The notes beneath the pieces were generated by a model. The model had not been told where the DNA came from. It saw only the letters and a list, made by a program, of their open reading frames with translations, and ran no database searches. DNA of 64,000 nucleotides from Rhodoferax sp. WC2427 (lineage in GTDB: Bacteria; Pseudomonadota; Gammaproteobacteria; Burkholderiales; Burkholderiaceae_C). Below, piece by piece: positions 20,074-28,315 of this stretch (within the stretch, counting starts at the first letter, position 1; each line of letters begins with the position of its first letter). The position numbers and the translations under genes were made by a program. The stretch spans positions 3,410,001-3,474,000 of the forward strand of contig NZ_CP162006.1 of the NCBI RefSeq assembly GCF_040822085.1. The letters are read 5' to 3'.

Positions 20074-22932
20074 ATGACCGACACCGCTTCCACCGCCCCC
20101 GCCCAGCCCGGCTTGCAATCCCTGTCCAAATCCTTTGAACCCGCCGCGCTGGAAGCGCACTGGGGACCGGAATGGGAGCGGCGCGGCTACGCCACGGCGG
20201 GTTACCGGGGCACGGGCCAGGCCCAGGCCGGTGTGGAGGCCTTTGCCATCCAGCTGCCGCCGCCCAACGTGACCGGCACCCTGCACATGGGCCATGCCTT
20301 CAACCAGACCATCATGGACAGCCTGACGCGCTACCACCGCATGCAGGGCCACAACACCGTGTGGGTGCCCGGCACCGACCACGCGGGCATTGCCACGCAG
20401 ATCGTGGTGGAGCGCCAGCTGCAAGAGCAAAAGGTCAGCCGCCACGACCTGGGCCGCAAGAACTTTGTGGAAAAAGTATGGGAGTGGAAGGAAAAGAGCG
20501 GCAACACCATCACCACCCAAATGCGCCGCATGGGCGACAGCGTGGACTGGGAGCGCGAATACTTCACCATGGACCCCAAGCTGTCCAAAACGGTGACCGA
20601 AACCTTTGTGCAGTTGTATGAGCAAGGCCTGATCTACCGCGGCAAGCGCCTGGTCAACTGGGACCCGATCCTGCAAAGCGCGGTGAGCGACCTCGAAGTG
20701 GAAAGTGAAGAGGAAGACGGCTTCCTGTGGCACATCAGCTACCCGCTGGCCGACGGCTCGGGCGCGCTGACCGTGGCCACCACCCGCCCCGAAACCATGC
20801 TCGGCGACGTGGCCGTGATGGTGCACCCCGAGGACGAGCGCTACACCCACCTGATCGGCAAGATGGTGACGCTGCCTTTGTGCAACCGCGAGATCCCGGT
20901 GATCGCCGACGACTACGTGGACAAGGCTTTTGGCACCGGCGTGGTCAAGGTCACGCCCGCGCACGACCAGAACGACTACGCCGTCGGCCAGCGCCACAAG
21001 CTGCCGATGATTTGCGTGCTGACGCTGGATGCCAAGATCAACGACAACGCCCCCGCTGCCTACCAGGGCCTGGACCGCTTCGTAGCGCGCAAGAAGATCA
21101 TCGCCGACCTGACCGAACTCGGCCTGCTGGTCGAGACCAAGAAGCACAAACTGATGGTGCCCCGCTGCACCCGCACCGGCCAGGTGATCGAGCCCATGCT
21201 GACCGACCAGTGGTTTGTGTCCATGACCAAACCCGGCCCTACGGGCACCAGCATTGCACAAGGCGCTATCGATGCCGTAGCAAGCGGCCAAGTGCAGTTT
21301 GTGCCCGAAAACTGGGTCAACACCTACAACCAGTGGATGAACAACATCCAGGACTGGTGCATCAGCCGCCAGCTTTGGTGGGGCCACCAGATCCCGGCCT
21401 GGTACGACGAAGACGGCAAGGTCTATGTGGCCCGCAACGAAGCAGAAGCGCAGGCCCAGGCGCCCGGCAAGACGCTGAAGCGCGATGAGGATGTGCTGGA
21501 CACCTGGTACTCCTCCGCCCTGGTGCCCTTCAGCACCATGGGCTGGCCCGAAAAGACGCAGGACTTTGACCTGTACCTGCCCTCCAGCGTGCTGGTCACC
21601 GGCTACGACATCATCTTCTTCTGGGTCGCCCGGATGATCATGATGACCAAGCACTTCACCGGCCAGGTGCCGTTCAAGCACGTCTACATGCACGGCCTGG
21701 TGCGCGACGCGCAGGGCAAGAAGATGAGCAAGTCCGAAGGCAATGTGCTGGACCCGGTGGACCTGATCGACGGCATCGCGCTCGCCCCTCTGCTGGACAA
21801 GCGCACCGTGGGCCTGCGCAAGCCTGAGACCGCACCCACCGTGCGCAAGAACACCGAAAAAGAGTTCCCCGAGGGCATTCCCGCCTTTGGCGCCGACGCG
21901 CTGCGCTTTACCTTTGCGTCGCTGGCCTCGCTGGGCCGCAACATCAACTTCGACAGCAAGCGCTGCGAGGGCTACCGCAACTTCTGCAACAAGCTGTGGA
22001 ACGCCACCCGCTTCGTGTTGATGCAGTGCGAAGGCCAGGACTGCGGCGTGGCCGAGCACACACCCGCCGAATGCGGCCCCGGCGGCTACCTGGACTTCAG
22101 CCAGGCCGACCGCTGGATCGTCTCCAAGCTGCAGCAGGCCGAGGCCGAAGTGGCCAAGGGCTTCACCGACTACCGCCTGGACCTGGTGGCCAACACCATT
22201 TACGACTTCGCCTGGAACGAGTTCTGCGACTGGTACCTGGAAATCGCCAAGGTGCAGATCAACACCGGCAGCGACGCGCAAAAACGCGCCACCCGCCGCA
22301 CCCTGATCCGCACGCTGGAGGTCCTGCTGCGCCTGGCGCACCCCTTGATTCCCTTCATCACCGAAGAGCTGTGGCAGAAGGTGGCCCCTGTGGCCGGTCG
22401 TGCGGGTGAATCCATCAGCATTGCCGTGTACCCCGTGAGCCAGCCTGAGCGCATCGATGAAGCGGCAATTGCGCATATCACCAAGCTCAAGGGCCTGGTC
22501 GACGCCTGCCGCAACCTGCGAGGTGAAATGAATGTGTCGCCCGCCACCCGCATGCCGCTGTACTGCGTGGGCGATGCCGCGTTCATGCAGTCCGTGGCGC
22601 CGGTGTTGCAGTCCCTGGCCAAGCTGAGCGAAGTCAAGCTGTTTGACGACGAAGCCGCCTGGCAGGCCGCCGCACAAGCCGCCCCTACCGTGGTGGCGGG
22701 CGATGCGCGCCTGTGCCTGCACATGGAAATCGACGTGGCAGCCGAAAAAGCCCGCCTGGGCAAAGAGGCCGCGCGTCTGGAAGGCGAAATCGCCAAGGCC
22801 CACAACAAGCTGGGCAACGAGGCCTTTGTGGCCAAGGCGCCGCCCGCCGTGATCGCCCTGGAGCGGGGCCGCATCACCGACTTCGGCGCAACGCTGGAGC
22901 GCCTGAAAGAGCAGTTGGCGCGCCTGGGCTAA
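20074..22932 (+). CDS. valS: Valine-tRNA ligase
   Basis: Charges tRNA-Val; 952 aa, normal for bacterial ValRS. The class-I HIGH-type motif is [14 protein letters not shown] (~residues 65-78). The editing (CP1) domain contains [19 protein letters not shown], and the KMSKS loop is [14 protein letters not shown] near residue 550. The anticodon-binding helical domain and a C-terminal coiled coil ([20 protein letters not shown]..) complete the protein. It stands alone, followed by a hairpin. A short AT-richer stretch at 21262-21285 resembles the dispersed hairpin repeats but stays in frame. Confidence 0.98.
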   Translation: MTDTASTAPAQPGLQSLSKSFEPAALEAHWGPEWERRGYATAGYRGTGQAQAGVEAFAIQLPPPNVTGTLHMGHAFNQTIMDSLTRYHRMQGHNTVWVPGTDHAGIATQIVVERQLQEQKVSRHDLGRKNFVEKVWEWKEKSGNTITTQMRRMGDSVDWEREYFTMDPKLSKTVTETFVQLYEQGLIYRGKRLVNWDPILQSAVSDLEVESEEEDGFLWHISYPLADGSGALTVATTRPETMLGDVAVMVHPEDERYTHLIGKMVTLPLCNREIPVIADDYVDKAFGTGVVKVTPAHDQNDYAVGQRHKLPMICVLTLDAKINDNAPAAYQGLDRFVARKKIIADLTELGLLVETKKHKLMVPRCTRTGQVIEPMLTDQWFVSMTKPGPTGTSIAQGAIDAVASGQVQFVPENWVNTYNQWMNNIQDWCISRQLWWGHQIPAWYDEDGKVYVARNEAEAQAQAPGKTLKRDEDVLDTWYSSALVPFSTMGWPEKTQDFDLYLPSSVLVTGYDIIFFWVARMIMMTKHFTGQVPFKHVYMHGLVRDAQGKKMSKSEGNVLDPVDLIDGIALAPLLDKRTVGLRKPETAPTVRKNTEKEFPEGIPAFGADALRFTFASLASLGRNINFDSKRCEGYRNFCNKLWNATRFVLMQCEGQDCGVAEHTPAECGPGGYLDFSQADRWIVSKLQQAEAEVAKGFTDYRLDLVANTIYDFAWNEFCDWYLEIAKVQINTGSDAQKRATRRTLIRTLEVLLRLAHPLIPFITEELWQKVAPVAGRAGESISIAVYPVSQPERIDEAAIAHITKLKGLVDACRNLRGEMNVSPATRMPLYCVGDAAFMQSVAPVLQSLAKLSEVKLFDDEAAWQAAAQAAPTVVAGDARLCLHMEIDVAAEKARLGKEAARLEGEIAKAHNKLGNEAFVAKAPPAVIALERGRITDFGATLERLKEQLARLG

Positions 22933-22946
22933 GCGCCTGCCTGGCG

Positions 22947-22970
22947 CCCTCTCCCGCCAGCGGGAGAGGG
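22947..22970. terminator. Perfect 11-bp stem hairpin between valS and tusA-like gene
   Basis: CCCTCTCCCGC-CA-GCGGGAGAGGG: an 11-bp stem and a 2-nt loop, followed by CTGGGGTGAGGG. There is no U-tract. It lies between convergent genes and resembles the widespread CCCTCTCCCGC repeat of GC-rich genomes, so it may be a REP element acting as a bidirectional transcription stop. Confidence 0.6.
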
Positions 22971-22985
22971 CTGGGGTGAGGGGCC

Positions 22986-23213
22986 CTACCGCCGACGCAG
23001 CACGTGGATGTAGTCGGCCCCGGCAGTCTGCTGGTCCACCAGCTCGTTGCCGGTTTGCTTGGCAAACGCCTGGAAGTCGCGCACCGAGCCCGCGTCGGTA
23101 GACACCACCTTGAGCAGCTGGCCGCTTTGCATGTCGGTCAAGGCTTTTTTGGCCTTCAGGATGGGCAGCGGGCAGTTCAGGCCGCGGGTGTCGATTTCTT
23201 TGTCTGTCTGCAT
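22986..23213 (-). CDS. TusA/SirA family sulfur carrier protein
   Basis: A 75-aa cytoplasmic sulfur-relay protein. The family motif with the persulfide-forming Cys14 is TRGLNCPLPILKAKKAL, and the alpha/beta two-layer fold pattern continues through SGQLLKVVSTDAGSVRDFQA. Length and motif match TusA. Members deliver sulfur for tRNA thiolation, molybdenum cofactor or thiosulfate metabolism; no partner genes are adjacent, so the precise role is open. Confidence 0.92.
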   Translation of the reverse strand: MQTDKEIDTRGLNCPLPILKAKKALTDMQSGQLLKVVSTDAGSVRDFQAFAKQTGNELVDQQTAGADYIHVLRRR

Positions 23214-23243
23214 GGGGCGGGTGTCCTAGGATGGATTTTGATT

Positions 23244-23795
23244 TTAGTGGCTTGCACTCTCAACCGGGTTGGGCAGCATCGGCTCCATGAACTGCGGCTC
23301 ATAGCCCCGACCGCGCAAGAACTCTGCCATCGCATAGCCAGTCCCGGCGGGCCAGCATTTCACGTCGGCCAGGTCGTAGAGCCGGTAGTCCACCAGCTCG
23401 GGCGACAGGCGCACCTCGCCGTGGGCCACCGCGTGGTAGACGATCAGCACCTGGTTCATGCGCTGAAAGTCGTACACGCCCACCAGGTTCAGCGCCGAAG
23501 TCTGCAGGTTGGTTTCTTCCAGGATCTCGCGGGCAATGCCCTCCTGCGGGGTTTCGCCCGCCTCCATGAAGCCGGTGATCAGCGCGTACATGGCGTTCGT
23601 CCAGGCCACGTTGCGCGCCAGCAGGATCTGCCCGCCGTATTCCACGATCGCCCCCAGCACCGGCGTGGGGTTGTTCCAGTGCGTGAAGTCGCAGGCCGGG
23701 CAGCGCAGGCGCTGCTTGGGGCCACCGTCTTCCAGCTGGCTGATCAGGGCCAGAGGCGTGGCGCACTGGGGGCAAAACTTGAAGGCTGAGGGCAT
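23244..23795 (-). CDS. Nudix hydrolase with N-terminal zinc ribbon (NudC-like)
   Basis: A 183-aa hydrolase of nucleoside-diphosphate derivatives. An N-terminal zinc ribbon (FCPQCATP and RCPACDFTHW, residues ~8-40) precedes the Nudix box GFMEAGETPQEGIAREILEE plus TNL (~74-96). That box fits Gx5Ex7REuxEE, with the Mg-binding glutamates intact. The zinc ribbon and HWNNPTPV linker are as in NADH pyrophosphatases, but the protein is shorter than NudC and lacks its N-terminal domain. NADH, ADP-ribose or capped RNA ends are possible substrates. Confidence 0.9.
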   Translation of the reverse strand: MPSAFKFCPQCATPLALISQLEDGGPKQRLRCPACDFTHWNNPTPVLGAIVEYGGQILLARNVAWTNAMYALITGFMEAGETPQEGIAREILEETNLQTSALNLVGVYDFQRMNQVLIVYHAVAHGEVRLSPELVDYRLYDLADVKCWPAGTGYAMAEFLRGRGYEPQFMEPMLPNPVESASH

Positions 23796-23826
23796 AGGGA
23801 AGAAACTCCGCCGTTGCTACATAAAA

Positions 23827-23864
23827 AGTAGCTACTCACGCTTATGAAATAAGCGCTAGCAGCC
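23827..23864. repeat. Dispersed intergenic hairpin repeat, copy 4
   Basis: AGTAGCTACTCACGCTTAT-GAA-ATAAGCGCTAGCAGCC. The inner stem CGCTTAT/ATAAGCG is perfect and the outer arms are imperfect. It is located between the cysM 3' end and the Nudix gene start region. Confidence 0.65.
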
Positions 23865-23880
23865 AATTTTCTATAAATTT

Positions 23881-24783
23881 TTAAGCCGGAAACACACCAG
23901 TGGACAAATACCGGTCGCCCCGGTCGCAGACGATGAACACCACCGTGGCGTTGGTCTCGCGCTCGGCGATTTGCTGCGCCACCCAGCAGGCACCGGCGGC
24001 AGAGATGCCTGCAAAAATGCCCTCTTCGCGCGCCATGCGGCGGCACATTTCCTCGGCATCGTCCTGGCTCACATAGGCCAATTCGTCCACGTGCGACGGG
24101 TCGTAAATCTTGGGCAGGTAGGCCTGCGGCCATTTGCGGATGCCGGGGATGCGCGAGCCCTCGCTGGGCTGGGCGCCGATGATACGGATGGCCGGGTTCT
24201 TTTCTTTCAAAAACTTCGACACACCGGTGATGGTGCCGGTGGTGCCCATGGCGCTGACGAAATGGGTGATCTGGCCGTGGGTGTCGGCCCAGATTTCCGG
24301 GCCGGTGGTTTCGTAGTGGATGCGCGGGTTGTCGGCATTGGCGAATTGGTCCAGCACCCGGCCCTTGCCCTCGCGCTGCATCTGGTCGGCCAGGTCTCGG
24401 GCGTATTCCATGCCGCCGCTCTTGGGCGTGAGAATCAGTTCGGCCCCAAAGGCCTTCATGGTCTGGGCGCGCTCGATGGACAGGTCCTCCGGCATGATCA
24501 GCACCATGCGGTAGCCCTTGACCGCCGCGGCCATGGCCAGCGCAATGCCGGTGTTGCCCGAGGTGGCCTCGATCAGGGTGTCGCCGACGCTGATTTCGCC
24601 GCGCTCCTGCGCCCGCTGGATCATCGACAGCGCGGGCCGGTCCTTTACCGAACCGGCCGGATTGTTGCCCTCCAGCTTGCCCAGCACCACATTGCCCCGC
24701 TCGGCGTTACCGGCTGCACCGATGCGCTGCAGCGCCACCATCGGGGTTTTTCCGATGACATCTTCAATTGTTGGATATTTCAT
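23881..24783 (-). CDS. cysM: Cysteine synthase B
   Basis: PLP-dependent O-acetylserine sulfhydrylase, 300 aa. It makes cysteine from O-acetylserine with sulfide or thiosulfate. The Schiff-base Lys47 is in NPAGSVKDRP, the substrate-binding loop is EATSGNTGIALA, and the PLP-phosphate loop is SAMGTTGTITG. The C-terminal IVCDRGDRYLSTGVF is the CysM version of this region. ATG 24783 (MKYPTIEDVIGKTPM) is the family start; longer in-frame starts read back into the divergent tRNA-Leu gene. Confidence 0.96.
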   Translation of the reverse strand: MKYPTIEDVIGKTPMVALQRIGAAGNAERGNVVLGKLEGNNPAGSVKDRPALSMIQRAQERGEISVGDTLIEATSGNTGIALAMAAAVKGYRMVLIMPEDLSIERAQTMKAFGAELILTPKSGGMEYARDLADQMQREGKGRVLDQFANADNPRIHYETTGPEIWADTHGQITHFVSAMGTTGTITGVSKFLKEKNPAIRIIGAQPSEGSRIPGIRKWPQAYLPKIYDPSHVDELAYVSQDDAEEMCRRMAREEGIFAGISAAGACWVAQQIAERETNATVVFIVCDRGDRYLSTGVFPA

Positions 24784-24823
24784 ACCCTGCACTGTGCCAT
24801 AATATTGGTCTTGCTTCTGCATT

Positions 24824-24908
24824 GCCCGGGTGGTGAAATTGGTAGACGCAGGGGACTCAAAATCCCCCGCCGAAAGGCGTGCCGGTTCGATTCCGGCCCC
24901 GGGCACCA
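24824..24908 (+). tRNA. tRNA-Leu (anticodon CAA)
   Basis: An 85-nt tRNA with a seven-bp acceptor stem (GCCCGGG with CCCGGGC), a long class-II variable arm (GCC-GAAA-GGC), a TTCGATT T-loop and an encoded CCA end. The anticodon loop is CTCAAAA within a GGGGA/TCCCC stem, giving anticodon CAA (codon UUG). It is the integration site of the adjacent island: bases 24854-24908 are repeated at 45400-45454. The gene remains complete, but its natural terminator now lies at the far side of the island. Confidence 0.97.
24854..24908 (+). repeat. attL: 55-bp direct repeat in tRNA-Leu 3' half
   Basis: It runs from the base before the anticodon loop to the CCA end, and matches 45400-45454 at 53 of 55 positions. 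The two differences are the variable-arm tetraloop (GAAA here, GCAA at attR) and one acceptor-stem base (C here, T at attR). The start of identity at the anticodon loop is where tyrosine integrases commonly cross over. Confidence 0.93.
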
Positions 24909-25041
24909 TTCAAAATTCTCTAGCGTTTTCAACACGTTAGAAACTTCTGAAGATCACCCCAAGTACTGGGGGATATTTCAGAATCGTTAGTCAGGTACAG
25001 TTTCGGTACAGTGCTGCGGCGCTAGCCCCTACTGGAACACT

Positions 25042-26109
25042 ATGGCAACGATAGTCAAGACCCCCTCAGGCACATGGAAAGCACTGATCCGCAAAACGGG
25101 TTGGCCACCGACTGCCAAAACTTTCCGCACCAAACGAGACGCTGAGGACTGGTCGCGCCGTACCGAAGACGAAATGGTTCGCGACGTATACATCCAGCGC
25201 GGACCGGCCGAGCGCATGACCGTCGAGGTCGCCCTCACTCGTTACCTGCGCGAAGTCACTCCCACCAAACGCGAGTCCACCCAAGCCGGCGAGCGCAAAA
25301 AAGCTCTGGCACTGACCCGGCATCTTGGCAAGTACTCCCTCGCCGCACTGAGTGCCGAAATCGTCGCCCAATACCGCGATGCCCGACTGGCTGGCGATGA
25401 TGACTCCGATGGCAAGCCCGTCCCGCGCAGCAACAACACCGTGCGACTGGAACTGGCATTGCTCAGCCACCTCTTCACCATCGCGATCAAGGAATGGGGC
25501 ATCGGCCTGCCGTTCAACCCAGTTTCCAACATCCGCCGCCCGGCACCAGGCGCTGGCCGCAATCGACGGCTGACGGTGGCCGAGAACAAGCGCCTGCTGG
25601 CCGCTGTGGACGGATATTCCAATCCGATGTTTAGCTGGATAGTGCGCGGTGCACTAGAGACCGGGATGCGACTCTCTGAGATTGCTGGCTTGCGGTTGAG
25701 CCAAGTTGACCTGCAACGCCGCGTTATCCGCCTTGATCACACCAAAAATTCTTCGCCTCGAACGGTCCCCCTTACGGCAGCTGCAACCCATGTTTTTCAG
25801 AACGCAGTGAACAACCCCATCCGCCCAGGCGAAACGGACCTCTTGTTTTTTGGCGATCCTGGCAAGGACGGACTGCGCCGCCCCTACGTGTTCGACAAAG
25901 CTTGGACACAGGCCAAGCTCGATGCCGGCCTGGTGAACTTCAGATTCCACGACCTGCGCCACGAAGCGGTCAGCCGCTTTGTCGAGGCTGGATTATCAGA
26001 CCAAGAAGTCGCGGCCATCAGCGGGCACAAGTCTATGCAGATGCTGAAAAGGTATACACATTTGCGGGCGGAAGACTTGGTGGAGAAGCTGGATAAATTG
26101 AGGCACTAG
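25042..26109 (+). CDS. Tyrosine-family site-specific integrase
   Basis: A 355-aa phage/island integrase. An N-terminal arm-binding segment (TWKALIRKTGWPPTAKTFRT) is followed by a SAM-like core-binding domain and a C-terminal catalytic domain. All catalytic residues are visible: Arg in ETGMRLSEIAGL, Lys in DHTKNSSPRTVP, HxxR in FHDLRHEAVSR, His in SGHKSMQML and the nucleophile Tyr in KRYTHLR. The gene starts 133 bp from the tRNA-Leu end and points away from it. It should catalyse excision and integration between the two 55-bp repeats. No separate excisionase is certain; the small HTH protein at 26419 is a candidate. Confidence 0.96.
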   Translation: MATIVKTPSGTWKALIRKTGWPPTAKTFRTKRDAEDWSRRTEDEMVRDVYIQRGPAERMTVEVALTRYLREVTPTKRESTQAGERKKALALTRHLGKYSLAALSAEIVAQYRDARLAGDDDSDGKPVPRSNNTVRLELALLSHLFTIAIKEWGIGLPFNPVSNIRRPAPGAGRNRRLTVAENKRLLAAVDGYSNPMFSWIVRGALETGMRLSEIAGLRLSQVDLQRRVIRLDHTKNSSPRTVPLTAAATHVFQNAVNNPIRPGETDLLFFGDPGKDGLRRPYVFDKAWTQAKLDAGLVNFRFHDLRHEAVSRFVEAGLSDQEVAAISGHKSMQMLKRYTHLRAEDLVEKLDKLRH

Positions 26110-26189
26110 CTGGCAGGTAGGCGCTCTGTGTCATTTTTCAGACAGCCAGCACGCAATTCGCAGAAATTTTTGCCCCTGTATGTAAGCCA

Positions 26190-26375
26190 ATGCTCCCCCG
26201 GCACCGGCAAGCCATTGATTTTTATACGAATTTAGCAAACGAACCCGATTTTCCTATCCACCAAGCGATCCAATCTTGGTTGCCAATAGTGGCCAAGAGC
26301 GGATACCAAGATATGGAATATTGGCTTTTAAATCAACGACTTACAGGAAGCACAAGCTTGTCCGATTACTTCTGA
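26190..26375 (+). CDS. Small hypothetical protein (doubtful)
   Basis: A 61-residue frame (MLPRHRQAIDFYTNLANEPD...SLSDYF) with a protein-like composition but no recognised family and no ribosome site. It fills most of the 309-bp gap between the integrase and the HTH gene, in a stretch that is AT-richer than its surroundings. It may be a genuine small gene, a decayed remnant, or chance. Confidence 0.25.
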   Translation: MLPRHRQAIDFYTNLANEPDFPIHQAIQSWLPIVAKSGYQDMEYWLLNQRLTGSTSLSDYF

Positions 26376-26418
26376 CTACTGAGAATTGCGCCTAGCTAGT
26401 CCCGATATAGGTGCATTT

Positions 26419-26673
26419 ATGAAGACGGAAGAATTTCTGCTAGGCCGCTTTGGCCCGCTAATGAGCATTGCTGACGTGGCAGGAATTTTGGGGCGTTCTG
26501 CCGATGGATTTCGGGTTGCACTCTATTCGGACGGTGATGTATCCCGCCGTCTACGGCCAACCATGGTGCGAATCGGCCGACGGGTCTACTTCCGCACACT
26601 GCAACTCGTAGACGCCTTGGGCCTGGATAGCCAGGAGGCCAATGGCACACTCCCACGCCCGTCGAAATCCTGA
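26419..26673 (+). CDS. Small helix-turn-helix plasmid protein
   Basis: 84 aa. FGPLMSIADVAGILGRSADG at residues ~10-29 has the pattern of a winged-HTH DNA-binding motif, as in AlpA/Xis-like small proteins, and MVRIGRRVYFRTLQLVDALG would be the wing and following helix. It ends in a TGATG overlap with the repA-like gene, so the two are translated together. The likely roles are control of replication or an excisionase; I cannot tell which. ATG 26419 is chosen because the HTH begins soon after; an in-frame earlier start at 26386 is possible. Confidence 0.7.
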   Translation: MKTEEFLLGRFGPLMSIADVAGILGRSADGFRVALYSDGDVSRRLRPTMVRIGRRVYFRTLQLVDALGLDSQEANGTLPRPSKS

Positions 26674-27629
26674 TGCCTTGGTTACTGGAGGCTGCCGACT
26701 TCACTGATCGGAAATTGCCAGTTGATCCAGATCGTCCGACAGGCATTCATTCCAAGAAGGCGGTCAAGGCGAGTTCAGCCAAGGTTGCGTGCCTTCTTGA
26801 TACCGCCATCGCCATTCAGGAAGAGGATGCCACTGCAGCGGGCCAGATCGGCTACATGGCACGCGCCATGATCTGGGCCTCACTTCCACACAAGAAAGTC
26901 GATGGGTCGCATTACAAACGGGACAATGGCCTCGCGTCCATCACCATGCTTGTGGACCCCGACATCGGTCTTCCCTACGGCAAGCTGCCCCGGCTCATTT
27001 CTGCATGGTTGACGCGAGAGGCAAAGCTGACAGGCTCACGTGAGCTGACCCTGGGCCGTAGTCTCAACGAGTTCGCCCAAAAACTCGGGCTATCGACGAA
27101 TGGTGGCCTGCGTGGCGATACGTCCCGACTGAAAGTACAGGCCACGAAGCTGTTCAGCACTTTCGTTTCGCTCAAGGCACACCAGGGCCAAGACTTCGCC
27201 TACAAAAACGTCGCACTGTCCGACGAAGGGGTCCTACTTTGGAACCCGAAGAAGCCGCATGAATCGTCGCTTTGGGAAAGCACGATCACTTTATCAGAAG
27301 CGTTCTATCGCGAGTGCATGGACTATGCCGTTCCATTCGATCTTCGCGTGTTGCACAGACTGCGTTCGCCACTGGCGATAGATCTGTATTTGTGGCTAAC
27401 GTGGCGCATGTTCATCCTGCGTCGGCCGGCCTTGATTCCATGGACCTCGCTGCGGTTTCAATTCGGCGTTGGTTACGCCACTACCCCCCAAGGGATGGCG
27501 CATTTTCGCGCGGAGTTACATCGCTGCCTGCACGATGTACAAGCCCTGTACCCGGCCGCAAAGCTTTCATTTGAGCGTGGTGGCTTGAAGCTGCGTCCCA
27601 GCCCGCCCCATGTGAATGCGCTCCCGTGA
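26673..27629 (+). CDS. RepA-like plasmid replication initiator
   Basis: A 318-aa protein resembling the plasmid-encoded RepA family of broad-host-range and environmental plasmids. Recognisable blocks are GYMARAMIWASLPHKKVDGS, DIGLPYGKLPRLISAWLT, ELTLGRSLNEFAQKLGLSTN, and LRSPLAIDLYLWLTWRM, the winged-helix DNA-binding layout of these initiators. It overlaps the upstream HTH gene by 1 bp. Matching iterons are found at 30696-30838, which supports the call. The distance to the origin (3 kb, with a nuclease-like gene between) is unusual. Family assignment is from memory of motifs, not a search. Confidence 0.75.
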   Translation: MPWLLEAADFTDRKLPVDPDRPTGIHSKKAVKASSAKVACLLDTAIAIQEEDATAAGQIGYMARAMIWASLPHKKVDGSHYKRDNGLASITMLVDPDIGLPYGKLPRLISAWLTREAKLTGSRELTLGRSLNEFAQKLGLSTNGGLRGDTSRLKVQATKLFSTFVSLKAHQGQDFAYKNVALSDEGVLLWNPKKPHESSLWESTITLSEAFYRECMDYAVPFDLRVLHRLRSPLAIDLYLWLTWRMFILRRPALIPWTSLRFQFGVGYATTPQGMAHFRAELHRCLHDVQALYPAAKLSFERGGLKLRPSPPHVNALP

Positions 27630-27645
27630 TCATCAGAATCTGACG

Positions 27646-27972
27646 ATGACACGGAATAACCAAAAGCCGGCAGTTGAGGTCAGGACCTCTTTTACCGGCA
27701 CGCTGGCACCACAAGGGCACAAAGGTCGCGTGTGGACGTTCAAACAGTTCTGCGAAGCATGCGACACGCCTGATGCGAATCGCGTACGGGCAGTACTTGT
27801 CGCAAGCAATACTACCGGCTTCGCACTATACGCACGTCAGAACAGACATCTTCATCGCGTTACACAGGATGACCGTCCCTTGATATTTCGGACCATCGAG
27901 CAAGCCCTAAACACCCTAATAGACGTGCCACACCTGACCTCCGAAATCACCATCGTCACAAAAAACTGGTAA
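27646..27972 (+). CDS. Hypothetical plasmid-backbone protein
   Basis: 108 aa, no family recognised. The composition is soluble, with a central GRVWTFKQFCEACDTPDANR and a regular alternating C-terminal half (RPLIFRTIEQALNTLIDVPH). It begins 16 bp after repA and is probably cotranscribed with it, as small partition or copy-control genes often are. ATG 27646 is preferred; an in-frame start at 27616 would overlap repA. Confidence 0.5.
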   Translation: MTRNNQKPAVEVRTSFTGTLAPQGHKGRVWTFKQFCEACDTPDANRVRAVLVASNTTGFALYARQNRHLHRVTQDDRPLIFRTIEQALNTLIDVPHLTSEITIVTKNW

Positions 27973-28009
27973 TACCGGCATGCTTAGAGCCTTTGCGATC
28001 AAAAGATAC

Positions 28010-28245
28010 AGCCCGTTGATCGTCTCAGCCAACGCGCTGTCGTATTTGACCCCTTTAGAGGCCACTGATAGCTTTAAGCCAGCCTCGGTCATGCGCTCAC
28101 TGTAGCGGATCGACAGGTCGAATCCACCTTGAGACCGCCTGTCGAAAATGATGCGCCAGGACATCGTCCACCGACGGCTTGCGGTCATACAACGCCAGCT
28201 CCAGCGCGTCGAGTACGAACTCCGCGTGCATCGAGGCGACCGATA
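28010..28245 (-). pseudogene. IS3-family transposase (orfB) remnant, frameshifted
   Basis: Translated on the minus strand, one frame gives MHAEFVLDALELALYDRKPS (28232 down to ~28170), and a second frame then gives SIRYSERMTEAGLKLSV followed by YDSALAETINGLY, which are classic blocks of the DDE transposase of IS3-group elements. The frame changes near 28150, and the similarity stops at NGLY, before the last part of the domain. No ends or target duplications are visible. It marks a past insertion between the plasmid replication genes and the nuclease-like gene. Confidence 0.75.
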
Positions 28246-28315
28246 GTGTGATCTCCGCCGCTGCGACCCAAGGGCAACTGCTTGCAGCCGAGCAAGGTTG
28301 AAGTGATTCAGTGTT

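Noticed and set aside
22947..22970. Classical rho-independent terminator for valS
   Set aside because: The stem is perfect but no T-tract follows on either strand, so only a hairpin/REP-type stop is claimed.
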